Assembly: GCA_964632505.1 (NCBI GenBank)
Contig: CAZWCE010000005.1
Coordinates: forward strand, 240,574 to 304,573
Length of the DNA stretch: 64,000 nucleotides
Origin: CAZWCE01 sp964632505
Lineage (GTDB): Bacteria > Planctomycetota > Planctomycetia > Pirellulales > Thermoguttaceae
Reading direction: 5' to 3'
In this document: in pieces, positions 8,547 to 17,735 of the stretch
Numbering within the stretch: position 1 is the first letter of the stretch
How the letters are laid out: the number at the start of each line of letters is the position of its first letter
The notes under the pieces: generated by a model
What the model saw: the letters and a program-made list of their open reading frames with translations, nothing else
What the model was told of the DNA's origin: nothing
The model's database searches: none
Translations under genes and position numbers: made by a program

Positions 8547-10004
8547 ATGGATAGACCGATGAACCAGCCCCACCAGTTTCCTCGCGATCGAGCGATTCGG
8601 CTCTTACAGCGTCGTCTCGTGCGGACCTTCTTCCTGAAGTTCACTTTCCAACAGATTGCCTTTTGGTTGTTCCTGTGGGGATGCGCCGCCCTGGTACTCC
8701 GGATGACCACTTCGCTTCCGCCGCTTCTCCTTCTCTTCGGTGGGATGGGGCTGCTGCCGATCCCGTTTCTCGCCTTTTGGCTGGCTCGAAGACGCCGTCC
8801 CGATGCCCGAACCGCGTCGGCGATTCTCGATCGGAATAATCACAGCGGGGGGCTGCTCATGGCTTCGATGGAGGCCGACCCGGGCGGTTGGAGCCGCCGG
8901 GTGGCGAATCTGCAGGTGCCGCAATGTGCCTGGGACGGCAAACGCCTGTTCGGATTGACGCTTCTCGGTGCCGTCTTTCTGACCGTCGTGCTCGCGATAC
9001 CTCATCGGACGCTCGTGGCTCGGCAGCAGAAGGAACTCAACATTCGCGACGAAGTCGCCCGGCTCGAAGATCAACTCGAAGTGCTCAAGGAGGAGAATCT
9101 TCTGGAGGTGGAGCGGGTCGAGAAGTTGCAGCAGGAACTCCAGCGTGTGGAGCAAGAGGCCGAAGGGCAGGGCCCGGTGAAAACTTGGGACGCCCTCGAC
9201 CATCTTTCCCAGGAGCTCGAAAACGAAGCGGAAGAGGCCGCCGAAGAGGCGCTGAGTGAGACGGAGGAGATGTCCCGGGCCGAAGCGCTCGCCCGCGGAT
9301 TGGAAAAAGATATGAACGAAATGGATTCGAAGATGTCGCGCGAGGTGATGCAGGCACTGGGCGATCTGGTCGACGAAGCATTGGGCGAGAAGGAATCGCT
9401 GGAAAAGGATTCCGACGGAGCACTCTCCAAGGAACAGCTCGAAAAGATGCGCGAAGCGATGGAAAACGGGACCCTCACCCCGGAGCAATTGAAGCAACTG
9501 GCCGAGGCGCTGAAAAACTGTCGCGGCGGCTGCAAGAATATGATGCGGAATCTCCAAAACGCGAAACTGCTCCAGGGAAAGCTGGGCGAGTGGGGCGACA
9601 TGTTCGACGATATCGATGCCGAGGGCCTGAAGGAGTTTCTCGAGGAGTGCGAGGGAGACTGCCAAGGCATGTCGGACCGCTGGGCCCGGTGCCAACGACC
9701 CGGCCGAGGGGGAATCCAGCGGGGGCGCGGCGATGCCCCCATGACGTGGCGTGATCAGGAAACCGAAAAGGGCAACGCCGAGTTCAAGGAGAAGGCCCTT
9801 CCCGGCGCCAATCTTGAGGCGTTTCGCGACAGCCAGATGATCGGCGTCAGCAGCGGGGCGCCGGATCCGAGTCCCGGTGGCTCCGACGGAGGGCAGGGCG
9901 GAGCGCTTTCCTCTGAAGTGAAAGGGACCGGCACGGCGCACTCGCAGACGATTTACCCCCGTCACCGCGGCACGATCCGCCGGTATTTCGATCACGACCA
10001 ATAA
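8547..10004 (+). CDS. Membrane-anchored coiled-coil protein, unknown function
   Basis: About 485 residues. Three hydrophobic segments lie near the N-terminus (roughly residues 27-46, 53-76 and 132-150). They are followed by a very acidic, strongly helical region (about 155-400) with heptad-like runs rich in Glu, Leu and Lys (for example LEDQLEVLKEENLLEVERVE), then a Cys-containing part (NCRGGCKNMM, ECEGDCQGM) and a Gly/Pro/Ser-rich tail ending in RGTIRRYFDHDQ. The tail and helical layout suggest a structural or scaffold protein on one side of the membrane. I recognise no enzyme family. Start at ATG 8547 (GGA five bases upstream) or ATG 8559. The downstream LarA-like gene is only 87 bases away and may be co-transcribed. 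Confidence 0.75.
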   Translation: MDRPMNQPHQFPRDRAIRLLQRRLVRTFFLKFTFQQIAFWLFLWGCAALVLRMTTSLPPLLLLFGGMGLLPIPFLAFWLARRRRPDARTASAILDRNNHSGGLLMASMEADPGGWSRRVANLQVPQCAWDGKRLFGLTLLGAVFLTVVLAIPHRTLVARQQKELNIRDEVARLEDQLEVLKEENLLEVERVEKLQQELQRVEQEAEGQGPVKTWDALDHLSQELENEAEEAAEEALSETEEMSRAEALARGLEKDMNEMDSKMSREVMQALGDLVDEALGEKESLEKDSDGALSKEQLEKMREAMENGTLTPEQLKQLAEALKNCRGGCKNMMRNLQNAKLLQGKLGEWGDMFDDIDAEGLKEFLEECEGDCQGMSDRWARCQRPGRGGIQRGRGDAPMTWRDQETEKGNAEFKEKALPGANLEAFRDSQMIGVSSGAPDPSPGGSDGGQGGALSSEVKGTGTAHSQTIYPRHRGTIRRYFDHDQ

Positions 10005-10090
10005 TTGCTCATTGATTCTCCGCTTTCCGAGTCGGCAGGCCGCCGATTTTTCTCCGGCTCGGAAGCGATCTCCCCCTTTTTCCCGCCGAC

Positions 10091-11401
10091 TTGAGGATTC
10101 GTGTGCCGTCTTCCTATCCTTTTCCGCCGGTTTTCCGACTCCGCCAGAAGATCGCCGACACCGAACTGCCCGACGTGGCTGCGACGACCGAACAGCAGCT
10201 CGCCGCGTTGCAACTGGCGGAGCGCCTCCGGCCGGACCAGACGGTCGCCATCACCGCCGGGAGCCGCGGCATTCGTGATCAGCGAATCGTTCTGAGGCAG
10301 ATCGTCGACCATTGCCGACGGTTGGGGGCGGAGCCTTTTCTCGTGCCCGCGATGGGAAGTCACGGTGGGGCAACCGCCGACGGCCAGCGCGAAGTGCTTC
10401 GAGGATTCGGCATCGACGAATCGACGATGGGGTGTCCGATCCGGGCTTCCATGGAGACGGTCCTCTTGGAGAAGATCTCCCTGGACGGCTTGCCCGACGT
10501 GGAGGTCCATTTCGATCGGCTTGCCCACCAGGCCGATCATGTGATCGTCTGCAACCGCGTCAAGCCCCACACTCGATTCCAAGGAGAGATCGAGAGCGGA
10601 CTACTGAAAATGATGATGATCGGGCTCGGAAAAGCGGAAGGGGCCCGGATCTACCATCGGGCGATCGCGAACGACCGTTTTTCCGAGGTGATTTGCGAGG
10701 TCGCTCGTCGCCTATTCCATCGGGTTTCGGTGCTCTGCGGCATGGCGATCGTCGAAAACGCTCACGAGCGGACGGCCCACGTCGAGGCGATGCGGCCGAA
10801 AGTTTTTCTCGAGCGGGAGAAGGCCCTCTTGGCGATGGCCCGGCACCAGATGGCCACGTTGCCCTTCGATGAGATCGATCTTCTCTTGATCGACCGGATC
10901 GGAAAAGAGATCAGCGGCACCGGCATGGACAGCAATGTCATCGGTCGCAAGTTCGACGACCACAAGGCGACCGGTACGGAGAGGCCGCGCGTGGAGGCGA
11001 TCGCCCTGAGGGGACTGACCGAGAAGACCGCCGGGAACGCCAACGGCCTGGGCATGGCGGAGTTCTGCCGGAGCGACCTGATCGCGGCGATGGATGTCGA
11101 GAAAACCCGCATCAACGCCATCACCGCCAATCATGTCCCCGCCGCGATGCTCCCGCTCGATTATCCCACCGACCGCCGCATGCTCGAAGCGGCCGTGCGG
11201 AGCCTCGGTCTTCCGGAGCCGGAGGGGCTGAAGTTCGTCTGGATCGCCGATACCCTGCATCTGGAAGAGATGGTCTGCTCGAAGGCGTGCTTGGAACATG
11301 TGAGCTGCGACGCTTCGATCGAGCCGGTCGGCCCCGAGCAGCCGCTCCCGTTCGACGCTTCAGGCAACTTGCCCGACTCGTTCACCCTCTTCGGAGCGTG
11401 A
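10091..11401 (+). CDS. Lactate racemase-domain (LarA/DUF2088) protein
   Basis: 436 residues, about LarA length. The N-terminal half has the DUF2088 pattern: AITAGSRGI near residue 55, PAMGSHGGATADGQ near 90 and VKPHTRF...GLLKMMMIGLGK near 160-180. LarA itself binds a nickel pincer cofactor on a Lys in a GGRK-like motif that I do not see here, so racemase activity on lactate should not be assumed; the family also acts on other 2-hydroxy acids. Start is probably TTG 10091, as no ATG occurs near the expected N-terminus; GTG 10103 is an alternative. Confidence 0.75.
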   Translation: MRIRVPSSYPFPPVFRLRQKIADTELPDVAATTEQQLAALQLAERLRPDQTVAITAGSRGIRDQRIVLRQIVDHCRRLGAEPFLVPAMGSHGGATADGQREVLRGFGIDESTMGCPIRASMETVLLEKISLDGLPDVEVHFDRLAHQADHVIVCNRVKPHTRFQGEIESGLLKMMMIGLGKAEGARIYHRAIANDRFSEVICEVARRLFHRVSVLCGMAIVENAHERTAHVEAMRPKVFLEREKALLAMARHQMATLPFDEIDLLLIDRIGKEISGTGMDSNVIGRKFDDHKATGTERPRVEAIALRGLTEKTAGNANGLGMAEFCRSDLIAAMDVEKTRINAITANHVPAAMLPLDYPTDRRMLEAAVRSLGLPEPEGLKFVWIADTLHLEEMVCSKACLEHVSCDASIEPVGPEQPLPFDASGNLPDSFTLFGA

Positions 11402-11542
11402 ACTTTCTCAAGACGTCTACCGACTCTCACCCGCGGGGCATCCGGCCGCGGTGATCAGCGGTCTCGAGGTGTACTTCCTCGAACCGGTCGATCCATCGTT
11501 TCTCGGAGATGTGAAAATCCGTTCACTTTTCCCGTATTTTTT

Positions 11543-14500
11543 TCATGAACCGCTTTCGGCGTTCTTCCTCGGGGTGAACCAGAGCGAACGCCAGTATTGG
11601 CGATCGAGTTCGTAAGAGTCGACCGGCGTGCTCGGGTCGTGATCGGCCGGCAAAATGCCGTACTTTTTCATCTCCCGCAGGTACTGGGGCCGGGGTTGGA
11701 AGCCGGGCATGTCGAACCGCTTGATTCGGTCGAGTTCTTCCGCCGTTCTTTCGATGGCGGCGAGCACTTTCCGGTAACCGGGATCGTCGGGGCCCGAGAA
11801 GACGGCCTGGCCGCACGATTCGTAGCCTCCGTGCTCCTCGGCCAAGGGGGCGAGCAGCAGCATCGACTTTTTCGGACGGGTCAAATTGTACAGTAAATGC
11901 CGGGAATAGGTCCGCCGGGGATCGTCCGGTTTCAGGGCGACCCAGGGAGGTCCGCCGACGTTGTCCGAGGGCGAGAGCGGCAGAGCCATGTTCTTTTCTG
12001 CCGTGTGGCAGCCGCAACAGCGATCCTTGAGGACCTCGATCGAGGCCTTCATCTCGGGCCATTCGAGATCGGACCGGTCGAGCTGGTTCTGGGCGTACCC
12101 GCCGATCATCCCGCTTCCCAGCGCGGCGTAGGTGCCGGGGTAGGGAGCGCCGGTGTCGATCCACAGTCGGACGACGTCCCGCTCTTTTCGGGAGAGATTC
12201 ACGCCCTCATGATGCTGGTCGATCAGTTCCATCAGTTTGCTGCCGCCGGTTCCCAGTGCGTAGGGCGGGTAGTTGCTCTTGGGGAGGTTCCGGCCGTCGG
12301 CCACCAAGCTCTCGGCGGTAATAGTATAGTAGCTGATCGAATAGAGCGGCCCGCGGTCGCCGGTCAGCACCACGCCGCCTTCCGGCTTCTCGTAATTGTG
12401 ACACTCGACGCAATGTTTCTCGAGAATCGGCTGGACGTCGCGCGGGAAGTCGATCACGTCCGGAACGTGTTCGATCTTCTCGACTCGGGAGGCGGATCGC
12501 CGCATCGCCGTGGTGTCGGCGAAATGGTAGGCGGGGGTCTGCGTCCGCTGCTCGTGACAGCCCACGCAGGTGGTCGTCTCCCCGGGCATGACCGTCAGAA
12601 AGCTCTGCATTCGCTTGACCGCCCGGTCCTCTTCATTGAGGGCGACGAAGAAGAAACTCCGCAGCGCCGGTAGTTCCATGTACGCCGAACCGTCTTCTTC
12701 GACCGGAACGGTGCCGACGATCCGCTCCAGGGTGAAGGTGCCGCCGTAGGAGAGCGGTTCCATCCCGCCGGTGAAGTTGATCGGTTTCGGCAAGGTCTCG
12801 AGGATCAAGAGCTTCTTGATCGTTCCGGGCTCGACACCGATCATGTTCCTGCCTTCATAAATGTCGGCCAGGGCCAATTTTCCGGTCGGTTGGCTCCGGT
12901 CGACCTGATCGACGATGATCTCTTCCCGCTCGCGCGGCATCACCGGACGCGGTTCATGGATATGAAAGCCCGCTTCGAGGTCTTCCTTCGGAAGCGAATA
13001 GAGCGTCTGCTCGCGACCCTGAAGGTCGACCAGTTGGATTTTGCCGTCCAGCGCCGCCATGAACGCCTCTTCGGAGAAGGCCCAGGGATCGCGATGTTTG
13101 TCGTGCGTTCCGATGGTCCGGGCCGCTTCGAGGTTGTCGGGACCGAGCCGGGGATCGAGCAGGGTCATACGTCCGGCATGTTCCTTGCGGCCGTGCCCGG
13201 GCGAGAAGGAGACGATGAGCTTCCGGGAGTCGGGGACCGGTTTGGCGTCGATCATCGTCGTCCCCGGGTGCATGTTCCCGAAAAAGACCGTCTGGCGGGT
13301 GCCGTCGGGACTGGTCACCCAGAGGTGGTGGTAATGGACCTGACTTCGATCGACGTACTCCCAGCGCGTGTAGACGACTTGACCGTTGGGCAGCGGCCAG
13401 GGGGTGTTGTCGTGCTCGTTGTTGCTGGAAATTTCACGGATGTTCTCGCCGTCGGGGCCGCAACGGTACAGCACCGCGACCGGGGTGAGCCAACAGTTGA
13501 CCCAGCGATTGCAGCGGCTGGAGACGAACATGATGTCGCCGCCGGGAAGATAGGTCGGCTCGATGTCGTCGTACGGTCCGAAGGTGAGCTGCCGCATGTC
13601 GGATCCGTCGACGTTCGATTCGTACAAGTGGAAGTACCGCGTTCCGCCGGGACGATAGGAGAAGATCATCTTCTTGCCGTCGTAGTGGATCTGCGGGTCG
13701 CGAACCGAGCCTTCGGGATCGTCGATCAGAACGTCGAGCTTCTCGGTGTTCAGATTCCAGCGACAGAGCTTTCCGCCCGGCTTGTGCGGCAGCCGGTTTT
13801 CGTCGTCGGCGTAATAGCCGAAGTTGGCGTACCAGTGGCCGTCGACGCCCGGACGACGGACCGCGAAGACGATTTCCTCGATGCCCTTCATCGGTCCTTT
13901 CTGGAAATCCTGCAAGAGCTGAGGTTCGGGCGGTTTGCGCTGCGCCAGCGGTTGGGGCCGATCGCGCAGAGCGAGATAGTCGTAGAGCAGCCAGCTTTTT
14001 TCGGTGAGGGTGATCGTGAGGGTGTTTTTCCCTTGGCGGAGCTGGTCGGAAGGGAGCTCGAAGAGCATCGTTTTCGGAGTTCCCCGCAGTTGGGGTTGGA
14101 AAACGACTTCGGAACTACCGCAGGCCGGGGCGGTTCGCGTGGCGATGGTGGTTCCGTTCAGAGCGACTTCGACCGGCGGGAGCTTTTGGTTCAACGTGCC
14201 GAGCAGTCCGAGTACCAGCGTTCGAGCGCGCGTGGGCTTTTGGTCGAGAGAGAAATGGACTTGGAACGGATGCGTTTCTTTGCCCGACCACGTGTCCATC
14301 GGCGCGGGGTGGACGAACGGCCAATCCTTTTCCGGGCGATCCTTGCCGATTTCATAAGAGATCCCTTCGGAGAAGTGCTTCGGGAACGCGGCGTAGCCCT
14401 CCTTGGTCAGCGCGAATTCGCGGCAAAAGCCGTCCGGATGACCGATGCAGAACACGACATCCGATTCGAGGTTCGCTTCCGGTGTCTGGTCGGCGGCTCC

Positions 14501-14587
14501 GGCTTCGAAAACCGCAAAGAACAGAAGTGAGAGAAGAAGCGAAAACAAAACGGAAGGTCGGAAAACATTTCGCACCCTTGCGAACAT
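11543..14587 (-). CDS. Secreted HzsA-related multihaem protein with beta-propeller
   Basis: 1,014-residue exported protein. An N-terminal signal peptide (hydrophobic residues about 13-30) is followed by a region of beta-propeller-like repeats (YADDENRLPHKPGG..., DGKKMIFSYRPGG, LPGGDIMFVSSRC) and a C-terminal half with three c-type haem motifs: CVGCH near residue 673, CVECH near 725 and CCGCH near 856. This matches the HzsA-related family of planctomycetes, named after the alpha subunit of anammox hydrazine synthase. The other hydrazine synthase subunits are not beside it and nothing else here points to anammox, so a general periplasmic redox role is more likely. Start ATG 14587 has AAGGAG seven bases upstream; the in-frame TTG at 14593 does not. 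Confidence 0.85.
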   Translation of the reverse strand: MFARVRNVFRPSVLFSLLLSLLFFAVFEAGAADQTPEANLESDVVFCIGHPDGFCREFALTKEGYAAFPKHFSEGISYEIGKDRPEKDWPFVHPAPMDTWSGKETHPFQVHFSLDQKPTRARTLVLGLLGTLNQKLPPVEVALNGTTIATRTAPACGSSEVVFQPQLRGTPKTMLFELPSDQLRQGKNTLTITLTEKSWLLYDYLALRDRPQPLAQRKPPEPQLLQDFQKGPMKGIEEIVFAVRRPGVDGHWYANFGYYADDENRLPHKPGGKLCRWNLNTEKLDVLIDDPEGSVRDPQIHYDGKKMIFSYRPGGTRYFHLYESNVDGSDMRQLTFGPYDDIEPTYLPGGDIMFVSSRCNRWVNCWLTPVAVLYRCGPDGENIREISSNNEHDNTPWPLPNGQVVYTRWEYVDRSQVHYHHLWVTSPDGTRQTVFFGNMHPGTTMIDAKPVPDSRKLIVSFSPGHGRKEHAGRMTLLDPRLGPDNLEAARTIGTHDKHRDPWAFSEEAFMAALDGKIQLVDLQGREQTLYSLPKEDLEAGFHIHEPRPVMPREREEIIVDQVDRSQPTGKLALADIYEGRNMIGVEPGTIKKLLILETLPKPINFTGGMEPLSYGGTFTLERIVGTVPVEEDGSAYMELPALRSFFFVALNEEDRAVKRMQSFLTVMPGETTTCVGCHEQRTQTPAYHFADTTAMRRSASRVEKIEHVPDVIDFPRDVQPILEKHCVECHNYEKPEGGVVLTGDRGPLYSISYYTITAESLVADGRNLPKSNYPPYALGTGGSKLMELIDQHHEGVNLSRKERDVVRLWIDTGAPYPGTYAALGSGMIGGYAQNQLDRSDLEWPEMKASIEVLKDRCCGCHTAEKNMALPLSPSDNVGGPPWVALKPDDPRRTYSRHLLYNLTRPKKSMLLLAPLAEEHGGYESCGQAVFSGPDDPGYRKVLAAIERTAEELDRIKRFDMPGFQPRPQYLREMKKYGILPADHDPSTPVDSYELDRQYWRSLWFTPRKNAESGS

Positions 14588-14701
14588 GGGCAAGCTCCTT
14601 ATGAGGGATCGGGTAGGAAACCGCGGTATGCCGGGGAGTTAGCTTTATTTATTATGGGAAAAAATGCCGCCCGGGTCAACAATCGAATGGGCGCTGCGCA
14701 T

Positions 14702-14732
14702 AAAAAAGACGCCCGGGGACGAGGCCCGGGCG
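14702..14732 (-). terminator. Strong leftward terminator with no protein gene in front of it
   Basis: On the minus strand CGCCCGGG - 7-base loop - CCCGGGCG (14710-14732) is followed by TCTTTTTT (U-run from 14707 down to 14702). A perfect 8-bp GC stem plus U-tract is a standard intrinsic terminator. The region feeding it (14733-16050) has no convincing protein gene on the minus strand, so it may end a non-coding transcript. Confidence 0.75.
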
Positions 14733-16074
14733 AAAGGGAAAACGTAAATCAGACGTTCCTTCTGACCAATCTTCGCAGCCTCGTTACCGCGAAAGACAGA
14801 CGTTTTTACTCGGAATGTTTTGAAAATGACCCGACGGTTCGGTGAGAAAACAGATTGCGAACTGCGTCGGGATGGTGCTTCATAAGCAAACGACCTTACT
14901 GAGCTCGGGAAAGGGCTCCTTGGCAGGATGGTCTTCCGTCGTCCGGTGTGATGGACATGTGAAATGACATGCTGTTTGGGGACGTTTCCTGAAGTCGTTC
15001 CTACGACGATCCCTCAATTTCTATCGGGCGACGGTGCCTTGATGACCGTCGGATCCGTCGTTCAGGGGACTTGTCAACCGTACCGCCTTCATTAGACACA
15101 CTGGATTCGGGAAGCATTCGATCCTGCAAGGAGTCTCGCTAGTGGGATCACGAACCAACAATCCTTTACTATTTGCCTGTCGTACCGCATCTTGACGACA
15201 AGATGCAGACAACACGGCGCCGCAAGGCCTTGCTGGGGGACAAGCGGCGCGCACTGATTTTGTACCACAGGCGACCCGAAGGTCACGAGTCAAAGGGGGA
15301 GTAACCGGTGTTCACTCGCTCGGCACCCGACCGAACAAGCAAGAAGACTACCATGGACTGGACTCAAACCGCTTCGGTTTGAGGGGCATCTCGATAGTGG
15401 GAGATATCGGACGCCCCTTTACGTCGGATTCGAACGTGCCAACCTCATATCATCTTCCTCCGTCTGCAAAAGAATGATCGGGCGTGTCGTGAAGACCGAC
15501 CGACCGACTCAAGATCCCCTCGAGCCCTTCGCTCGGGGGGAGAAGCTATCTCGGAGTTGTGTGGTCGCGGAAAAGTAGATCTGCTGACTTTCATTTATTC
15601 GGTTTTTCTCGTCAGCTTCTACTTTTATTTATACCAAGGAATTGCAAATTCGGCAAATGTTTTTCCAACAATTTTCGGCATCTTCAGGTAATTTTTTGGG
15701 GGAACGCTCCAGAAGCAAAGTTTGTTCCACATGCACCTCTTATGAGGGGATGATGAGACAGGCGACAAGAAATCGATCTTGCTTGTTTCTCACGAATATG
15801 GTATTTCCACCGCGGTGATTTCTCGTTTTTTTCTTCCTGGATGATTGAAGATTATCGCCACGGGGGACGATTCCGACTTCCCGAAGAAATGAGGATCGAT
15901 CCGCTTCCCGCGAGGCGATGCGATGCATGAAAACCCCATCTTGCTCGTGGACGTTTATTCATGTTCGCATCAATAGTGCCCCCTCGGTTCATGCCGTGAC
16001 ACCCGTAGGGTCGGGCTTTCGCTGTTCGCCCGCGGGTCACTATCGATGCGACGCTCAATAGAAGGAAAGACCGT
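14733..16074. other. Gene-free region rich in hairpins; possible leftward structured RNA
   Basis: About 1.3 kb without a believable protein gene. Hairpins cluster at 15187-15206 (GCATCTTG/CAAGATGC, 4-base loop), 15217-15250 (GCGCCGC/GCGGCGC), 15273-15284 (on the minus strand a GACC-UUCG-GGTC tetraloop), 15363-15383 (CTCAAACCG/CGGTTTGAG) and 15383-15417 (GGGGC/GCCCC enclosing ATCTC/GAGAT). The UUCG loop and the terminator at 14702-14732 both favour the minus strand. I do not recognise RNase P, tmRNA, 6S or SRP RNA. A decayed mobile element is another possibility. 15560-15900 is AT-rich with nothing recognisable. Confidence 0.45.
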
Positions 16075-17721
16075 TTGCTGATTCCTCGACCGGAAAAATG
16101 TGGCGAAGGTTCGCACCTCCAAAAGCCGAAGCCACCCGTCTGGCTGTTTGCGATGGTGGCTTTGTGTACACCAGGTTGCCTGGCTCCGGGAGTAGGGCAT
16201 GCGCCTTCGGGATACGCGACCGGGCGGTATGCATCGCAAGCGGAACCCCATCCTTTGGTTCCGGCAGGTGAGAAGCCCCACGGACGGATCGCTGCAAATG
16301 GGTGGGAAGGATTGCCATCGATCTCCTTCTTTGGAGGGAGGATTCCCGAGGATGCCATGCCGGAACGATCGATGGTGCCACGTTGGGAGCATCTCGGTCA
16401 GTGGTGGTCTCCCTCGGTGAGGCGGCCCCACTTCGCCGGAGCGGAAAACCAGTGGCCGAATGACCGATTGCACGCCTGGATCGCCCAGCTCTTTCCGCGT
16501 CGACCGATCCGGACGATTTCGCCTGGGCGCGCTGCCGGCACGTCGCATCCGGAAGAGGATCCCTCACCGCTGCTCGCCGCCGGCGTCTCTGAAAAGGAGG
16601 TGTTCGAATCCCATCGAGAGACGGTCGATTTGCAAAATCCCCCATCGACTCCGGCGCATCGGCGCCATCGCACGAAGGAGGAACATTTGGCGGAAGGGGG
16701 CGCCGGATCCGAGAAGCATTCCCGGGTCGATCGGGAGCAGAAGGGCTGGAGTCCGATTCGGTTGGTTCAAGGGAAACGCCTGATCACCAACGAGCGGACC
16801 GAGGCCAAGGAAATTCAGGAGCCGGAAACCTCACCGCTTTTGACGCAGCCCTGGCGGGAAGAAGAACGAGTGGATGCGGCTTCGCGGTCGAGAATGGAAA
16901 AGCTTTTCCCGATTGTCCATCTCGCGGATGCCCTCTCTCGCGAATTGCAGCCATCGAACGATCGCCGATGGGAGAAGGACCAGGCGATTCTGGCGACCGC
17001 GGAGATCGGACAGCGGAAGGTCTTGGTGCACAACATTCGCCACTGCCGTTACCGTTCGGTGACCGATTATACCGTTCGCTATTACGACGCGGTCTATCCG
17101 ATCGAGGCGATCGAGTCGATCGATCTGATCGTCATTCCGTTCGCTTCGGCTCCGTCGCTGGCGCATCTGGAGATGAGTTTTGGTTTCGACGACGGCCGTT
17201 ACCTGGGAATCTCCATCGAAGCGCGATACGAGAAAGGGGAGTCGTACGATCCGATCAGCGGGCTCTTGCGCCAATTCGAACTGATCTACGTGGTCGCCGA
17301 CGAACGCGATTTGATCCGGCTCTGCACCGATCATTGCCTGAGCAGTGTCTACATGTACCGACTGCGGTTCACGCCCGAGGAATCGCGTCGGGTGTTTCTC
17401 GACGTGATGAAACGTCTGAACCAGTTGGTCCACCAGCCGGAGTTCTATCACACTTTGCGGAACAACTGCACGACGAACCTGATCGATCATCTCCACCACG
17501 GCCGGCCCGGGGCGATACCGTACGGTTATCATACTGTTTTTCCGGGGCTCCTCGACGAGCTGCTCTTCGAGAGGAATCTCATCAAGACCGACGCGACCAG
17601 CTTCCAGCAGCTTCGTCGCGAGAGTCGCGTCAACAAACGGGCATATCTTTTCGGTGAGCGGGAAGATTTCTCGCTGAAGATCCGACTGCCGGAGTCTGAG
17701 GGGGCGAGCCGTCGATTTTGA
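16075..17721 (+). CDS. DUF4105-domain lipoprotein
   Basis: 548 residues. The N-terminus has a basic/polar stretch, a hydrophobic segment (VWLFAMVAL) and a lipobox-like LCTPGC, so it is probably a lipoprotein cut before the Cys near residue 35. A long, low-complexity polar linker (about 40-290) follows. The C-terminal part (about 310-510) matches DUF4105: VTDYTVRYYDAVYPIEAIES, then YEKGESYDPISG and TLRNNCTTNLIDHL, which carries the conserved Asn-Cys-Thr. DUF4105 is a periplasmic domain of uncertain function, structurally related to NlpC/P60-like folds. TTG 16075 is taken as start because GAAGGA precedes it and it keeps the signal peptide whole. Confidence 0.75.
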   Translation: MLIPRPEKCGEGSHLQKPKPPVWLFAMVALCTPGCLAPGVGHAPSGYATGRYASQAEPHPLVPAGEKPHGRIAANGWEGLPSISFFGGRIPEDAMPERSMVPRWEHLGQWWSPSVRRPHFAGAENQWPNDRLHAWIAQLFPRRPIRTISPGRAAGTSHPEEDPSPLLAAGVSEKEVFESHRETVDLQNPPSTPAHRRHRTKEEHLAEGGAGSEKHSRVDREQKGWSPIRLVQGKRLITNERTEAKEIQEPETSPLLTQPWREEERVDAASRSRMEKLFPIVHLADALSRELQPSNDRRWEKDQAILATAEIGQRKVLVHNIRHCRYRSVTDYTVRYYDAVYPIEAIESIDLIVIPFASAPSLAHLEMSFGFDDGRYLGISIEARYEKGESYDPISGLLRQFELIYVVADERDLIRLCTDHCLSSVYMYRLRFTPEESRRVFLDVMKRLNQLVHQPEFYHTLRNNCTTNLIDHLHHGRPGAIPYGYHTVFPGLLDELLFERNLIKTDATSFQQLRRESRVNKRAYLFGEREDFSLKIRLPESEGASRRF

Positions 17722-17735
17722 CCGGGGACGGTTGG

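Noticed and set aside
11543..14587. Evidence for anammox hydrazine synthase
   Set aside because: Only an HzsA-related protein is present; HzsB/C, Hdh and Hao-type genes are absent, and the family is widespread in non-anammox planctomycetes.
15021..15293. 90-codon leftward frame in the hairpin-rich region
   Set aside because: Ala/Arg/Cys-rich with no family-like pattern, and it overlaps several strong hairpins, which fits RNA structure better than coding.
14733..16074. RNase P RNA, tmRNA or 6S RNA in the hairpin-rich region
   Set aside because: None of the conserved short sequences of these RNAs was found on either strand.
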